Source: Alkalithermobacter paradoxus
GTDB taxonomy: Bacteria > Bacillota > Clostridia > Peptostreptococcales > Peptostreptococcaceae
Direction: 5' to 3'
Length of the DNA: 64,000 bases
Assembly (NCBI GenBank): GCA_002029295.1
Contig: MZGW01000001.1
Location: 124,001 to 188,000, forward strand
Made by a program: the position numbers and the translations under genes. Under the pieces are notes generated by a model. It saw only the letters and a list, made by a program, of their open reading frames with translations, searched no databases and was not told the DNA's origin. Shown piece by piece: positions 26,386 to 35,373 of the stretch; the stretch's first letter is position 1, and the number at the start of each line of letters is the position of its first letter.

Positions 26386-27705
26386 ATGAGTAGACCAGTA
26401 GTAGCAGTTGTTGGAAGACCTAATGTAGGTAAATCTACATTATTTAATAAACTAGCTGGAAAAAGAATAGCTATAGTAGAAGATACTCCAGGAGTAACTA
26501 GAGATAGAATATATACAGAAGTTGAGTGGCTAAATAAATACTTTACACTTATAGATACGGGAGGTATAGAACCTGTAAGTGATGACATTATATTATCTCA
26601 AATGAGAAATCAAGCTCAGCTTGCAATGGAAATGGCTCATGTAATATTATTTGTAGTAGATGCAAAAGCAGGGCTTACACCAGCAGATAAAGAGATAGCA
26701 CAAATGCTTAGAAAAACAAAAAAACCTGTTTTATTAGTTCTTAATAAAGTAGATAAAGGCAAAACACCAGACACATACTATGACTTTTTTGAAATTGGTT
26801 TAGGTGAACCTATAATGATAGCAGCATCTACAGGTTTAGGGATAGGAGATTTATTAGATGAGGTTATAGCAAATTTCCCAGAAGGAGCAGATACCGAATA
26901 TACAGAAGATATAGTAAAAGTTGCTATAGTTGGTAAACCAAATGCTGGAAAATCTTCGATATTAAATAATATATTAGGAGAGGAAAGAGTTATAGTAAGC
27001 CCTATAGCTGGAACAACAAGAGATGCTATAGATACTTACTTTGAGCATGGAGAAGATAAGTATTTATTGATAGATACAGCTGGAGTTAGAAGAAAAAGTA
27101 AAATAACTGAAGATATAGAGAGGTACAGTGTTATAAGATCGTTTACTGCAATAGAAAGAAGTGATGTTGCACTTATGGTAATAGATGCAACACAAGGTGT
27201 TACAGAACAAGACACTAAGGTTGCAGGAATTGTTCATGAAGAAGGAAAGGGTTGTGTTATAGTAATAAACAAATGGGATTTAGTTGAGAAAAACAACTAT
27301 ACTATGAATGAATACGTAAAAGAGATAAGAAATTCATTCCCATTTTTACTTTATGCACCAATATTATTTGTTTCAGCAAAGACTAATCAAAGAATGAATA
27401 AGATATTAGAAACTGTGAAACTAGTAGCTAATGAGCATGCAAAACGTGTTACAACAGGGGCACTAAATGAGGTTATAGGTGAAGCTGTACTTTTAAATCA
27501 ACCACCATCAGATAAAGGTAAGAGATTAAAAATATACTATGCTGCTCAGACTGGAGTAAAACCACCTAACTTTACATTATTCATAAATGATAAGGAACTA
27601 ATGCATTTCTCTTATCAAAGATATTTAGAAAACAAGATAAGAGAGAATTTCGGCTTTGAAGGTACTTGTATAAAATTCAATTATAAGCAAAAAGAAAGAA
27701 GGTAG
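26386..27705 (+). CDS. der: Ribosome assembly GTPase Der (EngA)
   Basis: Der is an essential double-GTPase needed for 50S assembly. There are two G domains: GRPNVGKST (residues 10-18) with DTPG and NKVDKG, and GKPNAGKSS (about 183-191) with DTAG and NKWD. A C-terminal KH-like domain follows. Length is 439 residues, as usual. It begins one base after the DUF512 stop, behind GAAAGGAGA. Confidence 0.97.
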   Translation: MSRPVVAVVGRPNVGKSTLFNKLAGKRIAIVEDTPGVTRDRIYTEVEWLNKYFTLIDTGGIEPVSDDIILSQMRNQAQLAMEMAHVILFVVDAKAGLTPADKEIAQMLRKTKKPVLLVLNKVDKGKTPDTYYDFFEIGLGEPIMIAASTGLGIGDLLDEVIANFPEGADTEYTEDIVKVAIVGKPNAGKSSILNNILGEERVIVSPIAGTTRDAIDTYFEHGEDKYLLIDTAGVRRKSKITEDIERYSVIRSFTAIERSDVALMVIDATQGVTEQDTKVAGIVHEEGKGCVIVINKWDLVEKNNYTMNEYVKEIRNSFPFLLYAPILFVSAKTNQRMNKILETVKLVANEHAKRVTTGALNEVIGEAVLLNQPPSDKGKRLKIYYAAQTGVKPPNFTLFINDKELMHFSYQRYLENKIRENFGFEGTCIKFNYKQKERR

Positions 27706-27710
27706 ATACT

Positions 27711-28304
27711 GTGAGTGCTGAGGTATTATCTGCATTAATAGCTTACTTTATAGGAAACTTTTCTACTTCTTATATAATAGGAAAACTTAATGGGAATATA
27801 GATATTAGAAAATATGGATCTGGTAATGCTGGTGCAACTAATGTACTTAGAACATTAGGAAAAAAAGCAGCTTTGTATACTTTCTTAGGGGATGCTTTTA
27901 AAGGTGTATTGGCTGTTATTATAGGTAGTAGACTAGGCGGAGAAAAAGCTGCTCTTGTTGCAGCTATATGTGTGGTTCTGGGTCATAACTGGCCTGTATT
28001 CTTAAAGTTTAAAGGTGGAAAAGGAGTTGCCACGACTATAGGATCAATACTAGCGATAGATCCTATAGTTGGAGTATTTTCACTAGCTGTTGGAATTATA
28101 TCTATAATAAAAACAAAATATGTATCATTAGGGTCTGTACTTGGAATAGTTTCGCTTCCTATATTTATGCTTTATAGAGGTGGGAATAGACTTTTAGTAT
28201 CATGTATTTTAGCACTTATAATAGTATTTACACATAGAGAAAATATAAAAAGACTCATGAATGGAACAGAAAGAAAAATAGGTCAAAAAACAGAAATAAG
28301 ATGA
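27711..28304 (+). CDS. plsY: Acyl-phosphate glycerol-3-phosphate acyltransferase
   Basis: PlsY acylates glycerol-3-phosphate from acyl-phosphate at the membrane, the first step of phospholipid synthesis. The 197-residue protein is multi-spanning with the family motifs GSGNAGATNVLR, GHNWPVFLKFKGGKG and a downstream HRENIKRL. It starts with GTG behind AAAGAAGG and lies five bases after der. gpsA, which makes its substrate, follows after 17 bases. Confidence 0.95.
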   Translation: MSAEVLSALIAYFIGNFSTSYIIGKLNGNIDIRKYGSGNAGATNVLRTLGKKAALYTFLGDAFKGVLAVIIGSRLGGEKAALVAAICVVLGHNWPVFLKFKGGKGVATTIGSILAIDPIVGVFSLAVGIISIIKTKYVSLGSVLGIVSLPIFMLYRGGNRLLVSCILALIIVFTHRENIKRLMNGTERKIGQKTEIR

Positions 28305-28321
28305 TTTAGGAAGGTGTTCAT

Positions 28322-29347
28322 ATGGATAAAATTTGTGTATTAGGAGCAGGAAGCTTCGGTACTTCTTTGGCCGTATTACTTACAAATAAAAATAAATATG
28401 AAGTTGTACTTTGGACTAAAGACAATAATCAATATAATGAAATGATAAGAACTAGAAAAAATGAAAGCTATTTAAAAGATATATATCTTCCTATAGAGCT
28501 TTCACTTAGCAATAACCTAAAGGAATCTTTAATAAATGCAAATATTATACTATTAGCTGTTCCATCACAAGCTGTTAGAAGTGTAGCTTCATTAATAAAA
28601 CCACACATATCTGATGATCAAATAATAGTAAATGTTGCAAAAGGACTTGAAAAGGGAACTGGGTATAGAATGTCTCAGATAATAAAACAAGAGCTACCTA
28701 ATAATAAGTACGTAGTATTATCTGGACCTTCACATGCAGAAGAAATAGCTAGCAATATGCCAACAACAATAGTATCTTCATCTGAGGATATAAAAATAGC
28801 TGAATACATACAAGATGTATTTTCCACTTCTACACTTAGAGTTTACACAAATCCAGATGTAATAGGTGTAGAATTAGGAGGAGCATTAAAGAATATAATA
28901 GCTTTTGGAGCAGGAATAGCTGATGGATTAGGTTGTGGTGATAATACAAAAGCTGCACTTATGACAAGAGGAATTAGAGAAATTGCAAGACTTGGAATTA
29001 AAATGGGAGCAAAACTTAGTACATTTTCAGGATTATCAGGTATAGGAGATTTAATAGTTACATGTACTAGTATGCACAGTAGAAATAGAAGAGCAGGGAT
29101 ACTAATAGGTCAAGGGAAAAGCCTACAAGAAACTTTAGATGAAATAAAAATGGTTGTAGAAGGAATAACTGCTACACAAGTAGCGTATGAATTATCTAAA
29201 GAATATGGTGTAGATATGCCTATAACTAGAGAAATATACGGTATTTTATACAATCAAAAAGATGTAAAAGAATGTGTTGACAACTTGATGCTAAGAACTA
29301 GGACACATGAGTTAGAAGAAGTAGTTTCAGAAGAACTAAGCTTATAA
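28322..29347 (+). CDS. gpsA: NAD(P)H-dependent glycerol-3-phosphate dehydrogenase
   Basis: GpsA makes sn-glycerol-3-phosphate for phospholipids. The dinucleotide-binding loop GAGSFGTSL is at residues 8-16. LSGPSHAEE and the catalytic-lysine block GALKNIIAFGAGI follow, and the NRRAG motif lies further on. Length is 341 residues. It is paired with plsY upstream, and a terminator overlaps its last codons. Confidence 0.96.
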   Translation: MDKICVLGAGSFGTSLAVLLTNKNKYEVVLWTKDNNQYNEMIRTRKNESYLKDIYLPIELSLSNNLKESLINANIILLAVPSQAVRSVASLIKPHISDDQIIVNVAKGLEKGTGYRMSQIIKQELPNNKYVVLSGPSHAEEIASNMPTTIVSSSEDIKIAEYIQDVFSTSTLRVYTNPDVIGVELGGALKNIIAFGAGIADGLGCGDNTKAALMTRGIREIARLGIKMGAKLSTFSGLSGIGDLIVTCTSMHSRNRRAGILIGQGKSLQETLDEIKMVVEGITATQVAYELSKEYGVDMPITREIYGILYNQKDVKECVDNLMLRTRTHELEEVVSEELSL

Positions 29348-29364
29348 TAGCTTAGTTTTTTTTT
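29334..29364 (+). terminator. Intrinsic terminator of der-plsY-gpsA
   Basis: AACTAAGCT (29334-29342) pairs with AGCTTAGTT (29349-29357) across a six-base loop, then a run of T. Confidence 0.9.
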
Positions 29365-29427
29365 GTAATAATAAAATATATTGCACATATATATTTATTA
29401 AGAATTTATTCTGAGGGGGGATAATTT

Positions 29428-30903
29428 TTGAATACTAATATATATGAAGATATCTCTAAGAGAACTCATGGAGATATATACATAGGTGTAGTTGGTCCTG
29501 TGAGAACTGGAAAATCTACATTTATAAAAAAATTTATGGAACTTTTAGTTTTACCAAGAATTGAAAAGGATTATGAAAGAGAAAGAACAAGAGATGAACT
29601 ACCACAAAGCGGAGATGGGAAAACTATAATGACGGTTGAGCCGAAATTCATTCCAGATAATGGTATAGAAGTTAGAGTTAAAGATAGGTTAAGAATGAAA
29701 GTTAGAATGGTAGACTGCGTTGGATATCTTGTAGATGGTGCTTTAGGTCATGAAGAGGAAGGCAAACAAAGAAAGGTTTCAACTCCTTGGAAAGTAGAGC
29801 CAATACCATTTGAAGAAGCTGCAGAAATCGGAACTAGAAAAGTTATAAAGGACCATTCAACTATAGGAATTGTTATAACTACTGATGGAAGTATAACTGG
29901 AATAAATAGAAAAAATTATCTTCAAGCAGAAGAGAGAGTTATAAAAGAGTTAAATGAATTAAATAAGCCATTTGCAATAGTATTGAATACAACACAAAAA
30001 GATAGCGAGAAGACTCTAGAGCTAAAAGCTGAGTTAGAAGAAAAGTATAAAATGAGAGTACTGCCAGTTGATATATTAAATATGAATGAAAAAGATATAG
30101 AAGATATAATGGAGAATGTACTTCATGAATTCCCATTGAGAGAAATAAATATAAATCTTCCAAGTTGGGTAGAAGGACTTGAGAGAAATCATTGGATTAA
30201 AAGCAATATAATGAAAACAATAAAAGAAAGTGCAAATGATATTAGAAAAATACATGATATAGACAATATTGTAGAAAAATTCAATAGCATAGAATTCCTA
30301 GAAAGATCTTATGTAGGTGATGTTAATTTAGGAGAAGGTACAGTTGAAATAAAACTAGAAACAGGAGATGAGCTATTTTATAATGTAATTGAAGAAAAGA
30401 CAGGATATAAATTAGAAGGGCAACATCAGCTACTAGGATTAGTATCAAAGCTATCAAGCATAAAGAGAGAGTATGATAAAGTTGAAAAGGCTTTAGATGA
30501 TGTTAGAACAAAGGGATATGGATTAGTTCCTCCTTCATTAGATGAGCTTACATTAGATGAGCCTGAAATATTTAGACATGGAAGTCAATTTGGAGTTAAA
30601 CTAAGAGCTAATGCTCCATCACTGCACTTAATAAGAGCAGATATAAAAACAGAAGTATCTCCTATAGTTGGTGCGGAAAAGCAAGGTGAAGAACTTGCTA
30701 AATATCTATTAAAAGAATTTGAAGAGAATCCGTCTAAATTATGGGAGTCTAACATGTTCGGTAAATCACTACATGATTTAGTAAAAGAACAATTACAAAA
30801 TAAGCTATATATGATGCCAGAAGATGTTAGAGTTAAAATGCAAAAGACACTTCAAAGAATAATAAATGAAGGTAGTGGAAATCTAATAGCTATAATATTA
30901 TAA
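29428..30903 (+). CDS. spoIVA: Stage IV sporulation protein A, coat-basement ATPase
   Basis: SpoIVA polymerises on the outer forespore membrane with ATP hydrolysis and anchors coat assembly and cortex formation. The N-terminal P-loop GPVRTGKST (residues 23-31) is followed by DELPQSGDGKTIMT and the VEPKFIP segment characteristic of SpoIVA. A helical middle and a conserved C-terminus complete 491 residues. The start is TTG 29428 behind a G6 Shine-Dalgarno (29415-29420). The region upstream has AT-rich sequence with CATATATA (29386-29393), possibly part of a sigma-E promoter, but I see no clear -35. Confidence 0.96.
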   Translation: MNTNIYEDISKRTHGDIYIGVVGPVRTGKSTFIKKFMELLVLPRIEKDYERERTRDELPQSGDGKTIMTVEPKFIPDNGIEVRVKDRLRMKVRMVDCVGYLVDGALGHEEEGKQRKVSTPWKVEPIPFEEAAEIGTRKVIKDHSTIGIVITTDGSITGINRKNYLQAEERVIKELNELNKPFAIVLNTTQKDSEKTLELKAELEEKYKMRVLPVDILNMNEKDIEDIMENVLHEFPLREININLPSWVEGLERNHWIKSNIMKTIKESANDIRKIHDIDNIVEKFNSIEFLERSYVGDVNLGEGTVEIKLETGDELFYNVIEEKTGYKLEGQHQLLGLVSKLSSIKREYDKVEKALDDVRTKGYGLVPPSLDELTLDEPEIFRHGSQFGVKLRANAPSLHLIRADIKTEVSPIVGAEKQGEELAKYLLKEFEENPSKLWESNMFGKSLHDLVKEQLQNKLYMMPEDVRVKMQKTLQRIINEGSGNLIAIIL

Positions 30904-30919
30904 TTGACCTCTTTAGATG

Positions 30920-30947
30920 TTGACTTTTATAGATTGATTGATATAAT
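30920..30947 (+). promoter_or_regulatory. Sigma-A-type promoter facing a hairpin downstream of spoIVA
   Basis: TTGACT (30920-30925) and TATAAT (30942-30947) are separated by 16 bases. A transcript would begin near 30954 and meet the hairpin at 30965 after about ten bases. It is the best vegetative promoter for the HlyD-like gene and the ylm-sep-div group downstream, if the hairpin is passed. Confidence 0.65.
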
Positions 30948-30964
30948 TTTGATTATCGATATTT

Positions 30965-31005
30965 AAAGGTTTGGAATAAAATATTCTAAACCTTTTTATT
31001 TTTTT
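30965..31005 (+). terminator. Terminator after spoIVA
   Basis: A 14-bp stem (30965-30978 with 30982-30995, one wobble) and T-rich tail. It ends spoIVA transcription. From the promoter at 30920 it would form the extreme 5' end of the transcript. Confidence 0.85.
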
Positions 31006-31093
31006 GAATACACAAATTATATGAATGAGTAATTTTAAAGAGGATTAACTCGATTTATGAAGAATTAATAAGTAATATGAGGTGAATTTTTAT

Positions 31094-32347
31094 ATGGAAA
31101 AGAAAAGTAAACAAAGAAAGAAGTTTAGGTATAATTATATTTTGTGTTTAGGAATATTAACATATATATTAGTTAAGGTAGTGTCTACTATATCTAATTC
31201 AACAATTCCAGTATATACAGTAGACTATGGAGATATAGTAAAATCCATGAACAAAGAATGCATTGTAATAAGAGATGAAAAGGTGATATTTTCAAAACTT
31301 TCTGGCAAAATAGATTATTTCGTAAATGAAGGGGATAGACTTTATATGAATGAGCAAATAGCTCAAGTATATATAAAAGACTTAGACCCTTCTGTTAAGG
31401 AAAAGCTAGATACAGTAAATAGAAGAATTGAGGGAATTAGTGCGAATAAAGATGAACAAATGCTTAGAAAAGATATAGAGAAAATAGAAAATAACATAAA
31501 TCTTCTCAAAAGAGAACTGAAGAATAAATTAATACATGGAGATATTGCTAATACTCAAAAAATAAAGGAGGATTTACTTTATCTAGTAGACAAGAAAAGT
31601 TTAATATGGGGAGAAAAAAGCTTTGTAGGTAAGAACCTAAGCAACCTAAAGCAAGAAAAAAAGATACTAGAGGAAAAAATTGAAAGTTCTGTGAATACTA
31701 TATTAGCAGAAAATGCAGGAGTTGTTTCTTTTAGTGCAGATGGTCTTGAAGAAATATTAAGATTAGATACCTTAGAGAAACTAGAATCAGATTATTTGTT
31801 TTCTTTGAAAGGAAACAATAATATCATAAATAAAAAAGGTGAGGTACAGGTTGGAGATGCTATAGCTAAAATTACAAACAATCATGTATGGAATATAGCA
31901 GTGGTCTTAGATGACAAAGAAAAGGACAAGTTACCTGAAGGAAGGCATGTAGACATAATAAAAGGGGATATTCAATTTTCTGGAAGGGTTATACACTTAT
32001 ATGAAGATAATAGGGGTAAGTATATTGCTGTAATAGAAATAACGGAACAGATAGATGATTTTCATAAAATTAGAAAAGAAAAATTTGAAATAGTATATAA
32101 AAAATTAACTGGAATAAAAATTCCTAAAAGTGCAGTTGTAACTGAAGATGATAAAAAAGGAGTGTACATAATCTCCCAAACTGGAAATGCAGTATTTAAG
32201 GAGTTACAAAGTATATTAGGAGAAGATGAAAATAATATAATACTTAATTATAGAGAGATAAGCACCAACAATATTGATACAGTAAAGTTATATGACGAAA
32301 TAGTGTTAACTCCAAGCAGAGTTAAACAAGGACAAAAAATAAGGTAG
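31094..32347 (+). CDS. HlyD-like membrane-anchored adaptor protein
   Basis: This 417-residue protein has a basic N-terminus, one membrane segment (about residues 14-34), a short beta region (VYTVDYGDIVKS), a lipoyl-like half, a long coiled-coil part (about 115-205) and a C-terminal beta-barrel-like part. This is the layout of HlyD/RND-type membrane-fusion proteins. No ABC or RND transporter lies next to it. ATG 31094 follows GAGGTGA and is preferred over GTG 31082. Its place between spoIVA and ylmE suggests an envelope function. The substrate is unknown. Confidence 0.7.
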   Translation: MEKKSKQRKKFRYNYILCLGILTYILVKVVSTISNSTIPVYTVDYGDIVKSMNKECIVIRDEKVIFSKLSGKIDYFVNEGDRLYMNEQIAQVYIKDLDPSVKEKLDTVNRRIEGISANKDEQMLRKDIEKIENNINLLKRELKNKLIHGDIANTQKIKEDLLYLVDKKSLIWGEKSFVGKNLSNLKQEKKILEEKIESSVNTILAENAGVVSFSADGLEEILRLDTLEKLESDYLFSLKGNNNIINKKGEVQVGDAIAKITNNHVWNIAVVLDDKEKDKLPEGRHVDIIKGDIQFSGRVIHLYEDNRGKYIAVIEITEQIDDFHKIRKEKFEIVYKKLTGIKIPKSAVVTEDDKKGVYIISQTGNAVFKELQSILGEDENNIILNYREISTNNIDTVKLYDEIVLTPSRVKQGQKIR

Positions 32348-32359
32348 AGGTGGTTTTTT

Positions 32360-33058
32360 ATGAGTATAAAACAAAATTTAGATACAGTTCTAAAAGAAAT
32401 TGAAAGCCATGCCGAAAGAGTAGGTAAAGATAAGAAAGATATAATTTTAATAGCTGTTACAAAAACAGTGGATATATCAACAATAGAAGAAGCAATAAAT
32501 TGCGGTGTAACGCATGTAGGAGAAAATAAACCTCAAGAAATGGTTAGAAAATATGAAATAATAGGAAAAAAAGTTAAGTGGCATTTTATTGGAACTTTAC
32601 AGACTAATAAGGTAAAATATATAATAGACAAGGTAGATCTAATACACTCGCTAGATAGAATCTCTTTATGTCAGGAGATTGATAAGAGAGCTAAATCTAT
32701 AGATAAAGTAATAGACTGTTTAGTTCAGGTTAATATATCAAAGGAAGATACAAAGCATGGAGTTATGGAAGAAGAAGCAATAGATTTTATACAAAATGTC
32801 TCAACAAACTTTTCAAACATAAAAATAAAGGGACTAATGGGTATGGCTCCTTATAGTGAAAACAAGGAAGATGCAAGAGTTTACTTTAAGAAACTGAAAG
32901 ATCTATCTAAAAAGATAGAAAACATAAATCTACATAACGTAGATATGGAATATTTATCAATGGGTATGAGCAATGACTTTGGAGTTGCAATAGAAGAAGG
33001 TTCTAACATAGTAAGAGTAGGAACAGCAATATTTGGTGAAAGAGATTATAGCTTGTAG
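32360..33058 (+). CDS. ylmE: YggS/YlmE-family PLP homeostasis protein
   Basis: A TIM-barrel PLP-binding protein of the YggS/PLPBP family; the Schiff-base lysine is K35 in IAVTKT. HVGENKPQE, WHFIGTLQTNK and the C-terminal LSMGMSNDF block with VRVGTAIFG bind the phosphate. Family members regulate vitamin B6 pools. It begins the ylmE-sepF-ylmG-ylmH-divIVA run, with sepF eleven bases downstream. Confidence 0.93.
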   Translation: MSIKQNLDTVLKEIESHAERVGKDKKDIILIAVTKTVDISTIEEAINCGVTHVGENKPQEMVRKYEIIGKKVKWHFIGTLQTNKVKYIIDKVDLIHSLDRISLCQEIDKRAKSIDKVIDCLVQVNISKEDTKHGVMEEEAIDFIQNVSTNFSNIKIKGLMGMAPYSENKEDARVYFKKLKDLSKKIENINLHNVDMEYLSMGMSNDFGVAIEEGSNIVRVGTAIFGERDYSL

Positions 33059-33069
33059 GAGGTAGAAAA

Positions 33070-33513
33070 ATGTCTGATAAATTAGTAGATAAAGTAAAGA
33101 AATTCATGGGATTAACTTCAGAAGAAGAAGAGTACGATGAAGAAGAAGTAGTAGAAGATGTATTGCCGATTAGCCAGAAAACAACTTCAACTATAAACAA
33201 TAAGATTGTGAACATACATGCAACTACACAGATGAAAGTAATGATATATGAACCTAATACTTATGACGAAGCAACTGGTATAGTAGATAACCTAAAGAAT
33301 AGAAAAGCTGTAATAGTTAATTTAGAGAATATAGAAGATAGTGATTTAGCAAAAACTATATTTGACTTTATAAATGGCGCTGTATATGCACTAGAAGGAA
33401 GCATACAAAAGGTTTCTAAAGGTATTTTTATTTTAGCTCCAAATAACGTAGATATCGATGGAAATATAAGAAAAGAGATAGAAGGTAAGGTACTATTTCC
33501 ATGGAATAAATAA
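33070..33513 (+). CDS. sepF: FtsZ-associated septum protein SepF
   Basis: SepF binds the FtsZ C-terminus and can anchor the Z ring to the membrane. The 147-residue product has an N-terminal helix (SDKLVDKVKKFMGL) suited to membrane binding, an acidic linker (about 18-38) and a C-terminal globular SepF domain (about 60-147) with LKNRKAVIVNLENIE and the GAVYALEGSIQKV helix. With no ftsA next to ftsZ, SepF may be the main anchor here. The gene precedes ylmG by about 20 bases. Confidence 0.92.
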   Translation: MSDKLVDKVKKFMGLTSEEEEYDEEEVVEDVLPISQKTTSTINNKIVNIHATTQMKVMIYEPNTYDEATGIVDNLKNRKAVIVNLENIEDSDLAKTIFDFINGAVYALEGSIQKVSKGIFILAPNNVDIDGNIRKEIEGKVLFPWNK

Positions 33514-33533
33514 AATAAAAAGGAGATCAAACA

Positions 33534-33809
33534 ATGTGGGTAATAATTAGATCTTTAGGGTATTTTGTTCAGTTTATAGAGTGGATGATTTTTATAAGAG
33601 TTATAATGTCTTGGGTTAGAACTAATAGATATTCTGCATTTCACAGCTTTGTGTATAACATGACAGAGCCTATAATGAGTCCTATAAGAGAGTTGACATT
33701 TAGGTATTTAAAGACAGGACCTATAGATTTATCGCCAATAATAGCACTTTTTTTAATAAGATTTATATATAGAGTACTTGTTTCTGTGCTGTTAAGAGTA
33801 GGAATATAG
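33534..33809 (+). CDS. ylmG: YggT/YlmG-family small membrane protein
   Basis: A 91-residue protein with two membrane segments around residues 5-25 and 60-85 and the family motif TEPIMSPIRE after the first. YggT proteins are widespread but poorly understood; chloroplast and bacterial relatives affect nucleoid or division. It sits between sepF and ylmH, and its stop abuts the ylmH start. Confidence 0.88.
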   Translation: MWVIIRSLGYFVQFIEWMIFIRVIMSWVRTNRYSAFHSFVYNMTEPIMSPIRELTFRYLKTGPIDLSPIIALFLIRFIYRVLVSVLLRVGI

Positions 33810-34592
33810 ATGATAGATAAACAAAGTGTTACAGCTCACATAAATGATATAAATCTAAAGGCTAAAATGTATAAAGTTATAGACAAGGCTCAATGGGTAA
33901 TTAAAAATCATGAGTGCAAAAGCACTGATTTTTTGGACCCGTATGAACTCAAAAACGCTATATCAATACTCAATTCTAGTGATGATGTAAGATATAGTAT
34001 ATTTGGTGGATATGAAGGAGCAGAGAGAAATATTATACTTATATATCCATATTATATGGACAATATAAGCTGTCCTATTAAAGCGTTGCAAATATCAGGA
34101 GACTTTAGATTCAAAGAAGTTTCACATAGAGATTATTTGGGATCTATATTAGGGCTTGGGATAAAAAGAGAGAAAATAGGAGATATATTAATACACGAAA
34201 ATTGCTGTCAATTAATAGTCCAAGACGAACTAAGTGACTTTATACTACTAAATCTCAAAAAGGTTTCAAATAATAAAGTACATGTGAAAGAAATAAATCT
34301 AAAAGACATAAAAGCTCCAAAACAAGAATACAAGGAAATAGTTACTACTGTATCTTCATTAAGGTTAGATTGCATCATATCTTCGGTATTTAATTTGTCA
34401 AGGCAAGATGCTGCAAAATATGTATTGAGTGAAAAGGTTAAGGTTGACTTTGAAACTATAACTTCAGGATCTAAAAATGTAAAAGAAGGATCCCTTTTAT
34501 CTGTAAAAGGGAAAGGTAGAGCAATACTAGAAGAAGTAGGGAGCTTAACTAAAAAGAATAAAGTAAGGATAAAGACAAAAATAATATTATAG
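33810..34592 (+). CDS. ylmH: S4-domain RNA-binding protein YlmH
   Basis: A 260-residue protein with an N-terminal alpha/beta domain and a C-terminal S4 RNA-binding domain from about residue 185 (SLRLDCIISSVFNLSRQDAA). Bacillus YlmH binds stalled ribosome complexes in quality control; RqcH, a partner pathway, is also in this window. Its start directly follows the ylmG stop. The AGGAGG of divIVA overlaps its last codon. Confidence 0.9.
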   Translation: MIDKQSVTAHINDINLKAKMYKVIDKAQWVIKNHECKSTDFLDPYELKNAISILNSSDDVRYSIFGGYEGAERNIILIYPYYMDNISCPIKALQISGDFRFKEVSHRDYLGSILGLGIKREKIGDILIHENCCQLIVQDELSDFILLNLKKVSNNKVHVKEINLKDIKAPKQEYKEIVTTVSSLRLDCIISSVFNLSRQDAAKYVLSEKVKVDFETITSGSKNVKEGSLLSVKGKGRAILEEVGSLTKKNKVRIKTKIIL

Positions 34593-34605
34593 GAGGTTTT
34601 TGGGT

Positions 34606-35058
34606 ATGATAACTCCATTAGACATAGAAAATAAGGAATTTAAGAAATCTTTAAGAGGATATAAAGAAGAAGAAGTAGATGAGTTTTTAGATGAAGTAAA
34701 AGAAGATTTTGAGAAGCTTTATAAAGAGAATATAGAGCTTAAAGATAAGTTAAATATGATGTCAGAACAAGTATCGAGATATAAGAATATAGAAGAAACT
34801 TTGAAAAATACTTTAATAGTTGCACAAAATACTGCAGAAGATGTAAACTCAACAGCTCTTAAAAAGGCTCAGGTTATAATCGAAGAAGCTGAGCTTAAAG
34901 CTAGAAAAATAATAGAAACTGCAAATAATGAAGTTATAGATATCAAAAAAGAATATGAAGAAATAAGAAAAGAATTTAAAATATTTAAAACTAGATTTAA
35001 ATCTCTTTTAGAAAATCAAATAAAAACAGTAGAAGAAACATTTGAAGATATAGAGTAA
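34606..35058 (+). CDS. divIVA: DivIVA-family curvature/pole scaffold protein
   Basis: DivIVA binds curved membrane at septa and poles. The N-terminal membrane-binding motif is present (ITPLDIENKEFKKSLRGYK), followed by coiled coil through most of the 150 residues. ATG 34606 follows AGGAGG by nine bases and is preferred over TTG 34600. The protein is at the short end of the family and lacks a long C-terminal tail. It ends the ylm-sep operon; the ileS leader follows. Confidence 0.9.
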   Translation: MITPLDIENKEFKKSLRGYKEEEVDEFLDEVKEDFEKLYKENIELKDKLNMMSEQVSRYKNIEETLKNTLIVAQNTAEDVNSTALKKAQVIIEEAELKARKIIETANNEVIDIKKEYEEIRKEFKIFKTRFKSLLENQIKTVEETFEDIE

Positions 35059-35064
35059 AAAATA

Positions 35065-35093
35065 TTGACTAATACATAAATATATTCTAAAAT
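35065..35093 (+). promoter_or_regulatory. Sigma-A promoter of the ileS T-box leader
   Basis: TTGACT (35065-35070), a 17-base spacer and TAAAAT (35088-35093) place the start of transcription near 35100, directly before the T-box stem I. Confidence 0.8.
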
Positions 35094-35099
35094 AGTACT

Positions 35100-35345
35100 T
35101 AAAATGAAAATTTGATAGAAAAAGCTATGAAGGAGAGAGTAGATTATATCTGATTTCACAGAGAGCTGGTGGCTGCTGAGAACCAGTAAATCATTATAAT
35201 TGAAGATCACTCCAGAGCTGCAGGCTGAACATTACAATTAAGCCGTGCCGTTTGAATGCGTTAAATCTAAATGAGTGCCATAAATTTGGCATTAGGGTGG
35301 TAACACGGGTTAAACCTCGTCCCTTCTTTGGGATGAGGTTTTTTG
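35100..35345 (+). ncRNA. T-box riboswitch (isoleucine) upstream of ileS
   Basis: This tRNA-sensing leader has a stem I region (about 35120-35225) with the AGAGAGCTGGTGG...CTGAGAACCAG segments. The specifier triplet is most likely ATC (35206-35208, in GAAGATCACTCC), an isoleucine codon. The T-box core AGGGTGGTAACACGG lies at 35294-35308. The terminator pairs AAACCTCGTCCC (35312-35323) with GGGATGAGGTTT (35330-35341), followed by T. Uncharged tRNA-Ile is expected to stabilise the antiterminator and turn on ileS. This explains the 316-base gap before ileS. Confidence 0.93.
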
Positions 35346-35373
35346 TTATAAAAAAATAGAAAGGGTGAAATAT

